NCBI RefSeq assembly: GCF_007280575.1
Contig: NZ_VKJP01000002.1
Span: 1-64,000 of the forward strand
Direction of reading: 5' to 3'
DNA length: 64,000 bases
Source: Streptomyces benahoarensis
GTDB lineage: Bacteria > Actinomycetota > Actinomycetes > Streptomycetales > Streptomycetaceae
The notes under the pieces were generated by a model. That model worked only from the letters and a program-made list of their open reading frames with translations. It made no database searches and was not told where the DNA came from. Positions 61,244-64,000 of this stretch are shown one piece after another. A program made the position numbers and the translations under genes. The stretch's first letter is position 1, and each line of letters starts with the position of its first letter.

Positions 61244-61750
61244 TCAGCCGACGAGCCGCGCGAGGGGCAGAAGCACCACGCCCGCGCAGTAGGCAGCCAG
61301 ACCGGTGCGGATCCACCGGTGTTTGGCACCGACGATGCGGCTGTTCTGGGCCAGCGCCTCCAGTACTCCGTCGGCCTGGTGTGTCTCGGTGACGGCGAGG
61401 GCCTCGGCGAGCCGACCGCTCTCCGCGGCACGGCGGATGTCGTCGAAATACGTCAACGGCCGCCCCGGAGACCACCGGCTGGTGCCATACCGGGGCAGGA
61501 TGGCGAGGAGCAGGCATCCCAGTGCGCCGGCCAGAGCTGACATGGCCACCCACAACAGCACACTCCCGGGGGCGGAGAGCCCGGATAAAGACCATCCGCG
61601 GGCCGCGATCAGGCCACCGAGCAGGCTCACCGTCATGCTCATGGCCCCCAGAAGCAGCGACGCCTTGCTGTCCGCACGAGCTGTCTCGGAGCGCAGCTCC
61701 GTGAGCAGACGGGCTCCCACGGTCGGAGTTTGCACACCACCACTGCTCAT
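61244..61750 (-). CDS. Pycsar-effector-like (PycTM/DUF5706) two-TM protein
   Basis: A 168-residue protein. It opens with the helix ARLLTELRSETARADSKASLLLGA, the hallmark of the PycTM effector family, then TM1 (MSMTVSLLGGLIAARGW) and TM2 (LLWVAMSALAGALGCLLLAILPR). A cytoplasmic segment LTYFDDIRR follows, then LEALAQNSRIVGAKHRWIRTGL and a final hydrophobic helix. In Pycsar defence, such proteins open the membrane on binding cCMP or cUMP. No cyclase gene is in the window. ATG 61750 has AGGAGGGG and overlaps the SPFH-like gene stop by 4 bp. Confidence 0.75.
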   Translation of the reverse strand: MSSGGVQTPTVGARLLTELRSETARADSKASLLLGAMSMTVSLLGGLIAARGWSLSGLSAPGSVLLWVAMSALAGALGCLLLAILPRYGTSRWSPGRPLTYFDDIRRAAESGRLAEALAVTETHQADGVLEALAQNSRIVGAKHRWIRTGLAAYCAGVVLLPLARLVG

Positions 61751-62868
61751 CGCCCCTCCTCGGTGCTGTCGGCGGACGACCCGCCCCGCTGCTTGTGGAA
61801 ATGCACCGGGGCGCCGGTGGGCCCGACCCAGGGCAGGGAGTCCGGTGCGGGAGGACCGGAAGCGATACCGGGCACGTTGCGTGCGAGGAGCCCCTCCAGG
61901 ATCTCCACGGCCTGCTTGTTCAGTCCCGCACGCTGGTAGTCCTCCGGATTCCCTTCTTTCAGTACCTGGAGGGCGGCCTGGGACTGGCTCCGGATCAGCT
62001 CCAGTTGGTCCCTCTGCAAGCTCTCCATGACCATCCGGGAATCCTCGGGGTGCTGTGCCAGGTGCAGGGCCCACATCGCCACGCCGCCGTGCTGGAGGTG
62101 GTACTCGTAGTAGTGGACCTTCTCCCGCTCCAGCTTCCTGGCTGCCTCATCCTGGCGGCCCTGCAGCATGACCAGTTCGTGATCGTGCCGGGCCTGCTCC
62201 ACATCCCGCTCCGCCCTGAGCCGGTCCTCCCGCATCACCACGTCATGCGCCAGTCCCAACTGTTCGTCGCTGTACCGGATCCGGCGGAGCTCCCGCTGGT
62301 GGCCGATCGCCGCGTCGTCCGGCCTGAGCCGCACGGCGTACGACGTGCGCAGCCCCGCCTCCTCCCCCAAATCGCCTGCTCTGGCGAGAACTTGGTACAC
62401 GGCACGTTCGGCGTCCGCGCTCCGGTCGAGCGGGAAACCGCGGCTGACCGGGTACATCAGCTGTTCCAGCCGGCGCCTCAGGAAAGCGGGCACGTCCCGT
62501 TCTCCGCCGGCCACGAACTGTTGCGGCCTGGATACCTGCCAGGTCAGCTCCACCTCGGCGGTGAAGTCGAAGGCGTCGTTGTCGCTGGGCAGCAGCAGCG
62601 ACACGGTACAGGCGTGCACCCCCATATCGACCTCGTACACCGCGGTGTACCGCCTCGCGGCGAACAGGGAGCGCGTCGGCCGGTGGGGCGGCAGGTAGAC
62701 CTCGAACTCCCCTTTGTCCGTGGTGAATACCAGCGCGTTGTCGATCCGGCTGTAACCCCTTCGGTGGTCGAACCGGGACAACTGACGCACGGTCAATACC
62801 GGGTCGACCAGCTCGCTGTGCCGGTTCGCGCCCTGGTCCCAGTCGGGTTCGCGACGGAGTTCCGCCAT
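61747..62868 (-). CDS. SPFH/band 7-like protein with long coiled coil
   Basis: A 373-residue protein without TM segments. The first 150 residues resemble an SPFH/band 7 beta domain: ALVFTTDKGEFEVYLPP, VDMGVHACTVSLLLPSDNDAFDFTAEVELTWQV, FLRRRLEQLM. A long charged coiled coil follows (about 195-255, EQLGLAHDVVMREDRLRAERDVEQARHDHELVML), then helices and a Pro/Gly-rich tail. Such proteins scaffold membrane microdomains or proteases. It is coupled by a 4-bp overlap to the PycTM-like gene. Confidence 0.7.
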   Translation of the reverse strand: MAELRREPDWDQGANRHSELVDPVLTVRQLSRFDHRRGYSRIDNALVFTTDKGEFEVYLPPHRPTRSLFAARRYTAVYEVDMGVHACTVSLLLPSDNDAFDFTAEVELTWQVSRPQQFVAGGERDVPAFLRRRLEQLMYPVSRGFPLDRSADAERAVYQVLARAGDLGEEAGLRTSYAVRLRPDDAAIGHQRELRRIRYSDEQLGLAHDVVMREDRLRAERDVEQARHDHELVMLQGRQDEAARKLEREKVHYYEYHLQHGGVAMWALHLAQHPEDSRMVMESLQRDQLELIRSQSQAALQVLKEGNPEDYQRAGLNKQAVEILEGLLARNVPGIASGPPAPDSLPWVGPTGAPVHFHKQRGGSSADSTEEGR

Positions 62869-62938
62869 GGTTCCTCTCTCCTCACTCAGTGGTGTTCCGG
62901 AACTTCACGGCCCGTGGCCGCAGACGAGAGACGGCCCC

Positions 62939-64000
62939 TCACAGCACGCCCCGCAGACGGTCGGCCACCGCAGGTGGGGCATCCGCACCCCCGCGGCGAC
63001 CACGCAGAGTCATGAGCATGTGATCGAGGCGCTTGCGGTCCTCGTCGGAGCCGACCAGCGTCGGAAGCAGCATCGCCAGTTCCTGCTCGGCCTGCGGATC
63101 GCCGTCCGCCTCCAGGGCCCAGCCGGCCAGCGCCTTCAACGCGTCGGCGGTGTACCCCAGATCGCCCAGGGCGGTCCGCCACAGCAGGGACAGCTGCTGC
63201 GCGTCCTCGGCCGGGCCCGCCGAGGCGGCCTCCGCGTACCACCGCAGCATCAGCCGGCTGTCGGCGCGCGTGCAGGCCAGGACGAACGCGTGCAGCGCCA
63301 GTCGGCGGCCGGAAGGGCCGTCCCGGATGATGTCGAACAGGCCCCGCAGCACCCGGCTGCGCACCAGCGCCGATTCGTCGCTCAGCAGCAGCGCGGCGGA
63401 CTCGGCGATGTGCTGCGCCTCCTGCTCGTCGTCCCCGGTGCGAGCGGCTTCCGCCAACGCCTTCAGGGCTTCGTCGGGCATCCTGGCGCCCACCAGGGCG
63501 TAGGCCCGGATGGCTGTCCAGCGAAGCCGTGGTCCGGCTTCCTCGTCGCACCAGGAGCGCAGGATCTGCGGGATGTTCGGGGCACCGATGGCATGCGCCG
63601 CCGCGAGGGCGTTGGCGGCGACGAGGCAGTCGCGGTACACCTTCGACTTCGCCCAGCCCTCGATGAGCAGTGCCATCGCCGACGGCAGGTCGGTCTGGGC
63701 GAGCACCGCGGCCGTCACTGCCGCGCGGGTACGTACCAGCGGTCGGCCGTCCTGTGCGAGCTTCCGGAGCCACGCGAGCAGAGCAGGCCGCGCGGAGGGG
63801 TGACTCGTCCAGACCTCGCGGAGGACCTCTGCAGAGGTTCTGGGCTCCTGGAATCGGGCCATGCGCTGGAACACGGGGCCCCACTCGGTGTGCTCCTCCT
63901 TCCGGTACTCGACGGCTCGGGCCAGGCGCAGGCGTTTGGTGATGGACGTCCCAAAGATGCCGACCCGGGGCTCCATCCCGGCGTCCTCGGTTCTCTGGAA
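62939..64000 (-). CDS. HEAT/ARM-like helical-repeat protein (continues past the right edge)
   Basis: The minus frame is open from 64000 inward, so the N-terminus lies beyond the window; the ATG at 63976 may be internal. The visible about 350 residues are leucine/alanine-rich paired helices in repeats of roughly 35-40 residues (RTRAAVTAAVLAQTDLPSAM, RLRWTAIRAYALVGA, RSRVLRGLFDIIRDG). This looks like a HEAT-type scaffold, as on the C-terminal side of large actinobacterial NTPases. It is 70 bp upstream of the SPFH-like gene and probably heads or joins the same operon. Confidence 0.65.
   Translation of the reverse strand, partial: FQRTEDAGMEPRVGIFGTSITKRLRLARAVEYRKEEHTEWGPVFQRMARFQEPRTSAEVLREVWTSHPSARPALLAWLRKLAQDGRPLVRTRAAVTAAVLAQTDLPSAMALLIEGWAKSKVYRDCLVAANALAAAHAIGAPNIPQILRSWCDEEAGPRLRWTAIRAYALVGARMPDEALKALAEAARTGDDEQEAQHIAESAALLLSDESALVRSRVLRGLFDIIRDGPSGRRLALHAFVLACTRADSRLMLRWYAEAASAGPAEDAQQLSLLWRTALGDLGYTADALKALAGWALEADGDPQAEQELAMLLPTLVGSDEDRKRLDHMLMTLRGRRGGADAPPAVADRLRGVL

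Noticed and set aside
1-64000. CRISPR arrays, tRNA or rRNA genes
   Set aside because: No regularly spaced repeats with spacers, no tRNA T-loop patterns with matching acceptor arms, and no rRNA sequence were seen by eye. The CACCAG run is a simple microsatellite.

Overview
The window is GC-rich actinobacterial DNA with the habits of Streptomyces: GTG starts and 4-bp GTGA/ATGA overlaps, lipoprotein signal peptides, two-component systems, PucR and TetR regulators, a CYP102-type P450, and only two TTA codons noticed by eye. No tRNA, rRNA, CRISPR array or replication origin was seen.

Region 1 (1-12.9 kb) is a catechol siderophore locus. A lipoprotein siderophore receptor (cut by the left edge) overlaps genes that make 2,3-dihydroxybenzoate (dhbA, dhbC, dhbB homologues), activate it (dhbE) and load it on a free-standing aryl carrier protein. 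A one-module C-A-T-TE NRPS follows, whose adenylation pocket residues read as the serine code of EntF, then a phosphopantetheinyl transferase. The predicted product is enterobactin-like (cyclic trimer of DHB-serine). A convergent Fes-like esterase and a secreted YncE-like beta-propeller share a divergent promoter region holding two DtxR/IdeR-type iron boxes.

Region 2 (13-34 kb) is mostly housekeeping or accessory: a TetR-MFS efflux pair with a perfect 20-bp operator, a YceI-like protein, a self-sufficient P450 with an alcohol dehydrogenase, a DedA-like protein, an EspC/WXG100-type trio, two OmpR-type two-component systems, and a lipoprotein/adaptor/ATPase/FtsX-permease operon beside the second system. 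Both response-regulator genes sit next to 11-bp-period direct repeats.

Region 3 (33.5-48.3 kb) is catabolic. It has a decayed PHB depolymerase next to a 3-hydroxybutyrate dehydrogenase, an MHS transporter and a GAF/PucR-type regulator. After a LysR gene and a second MHS transporter comes a tightly coupled M20 amidohydrolase / DUF1028 / RidA / flavin monooxygenase set, divergent from a PucR regulator and followed by an alanine racemase.

Region 4 (48.3-57.5 kb) mixes transposase relics with small regulated units. One is a TetR gene with a DUF1348 gene linked by four near-identical palindromes. Another is a polar amino acid ABC importer with an M20 peptidase and an RpiR regulator. A truncated methyltransferase and a TPR relic follow.

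Region 5 (57.5-64 kb) looks like a defence or membrane-stress island: an ApeA-type HEPN anti-phage protein, relics of a Hint/DUF4258 toxin with a frameshifted DUF2283 partner, and a minus-strand operon of an M48 metalloprotease, a Pycsar-effector-like two-TM protein, an SPFH-like coiled-coil protein and a HEAT-like repeat protein that runs off the right edge. No nucleotide cyclase is visible, so the last operon may be an undescribed system. All calls rest on reading the sequence; no database search was run.
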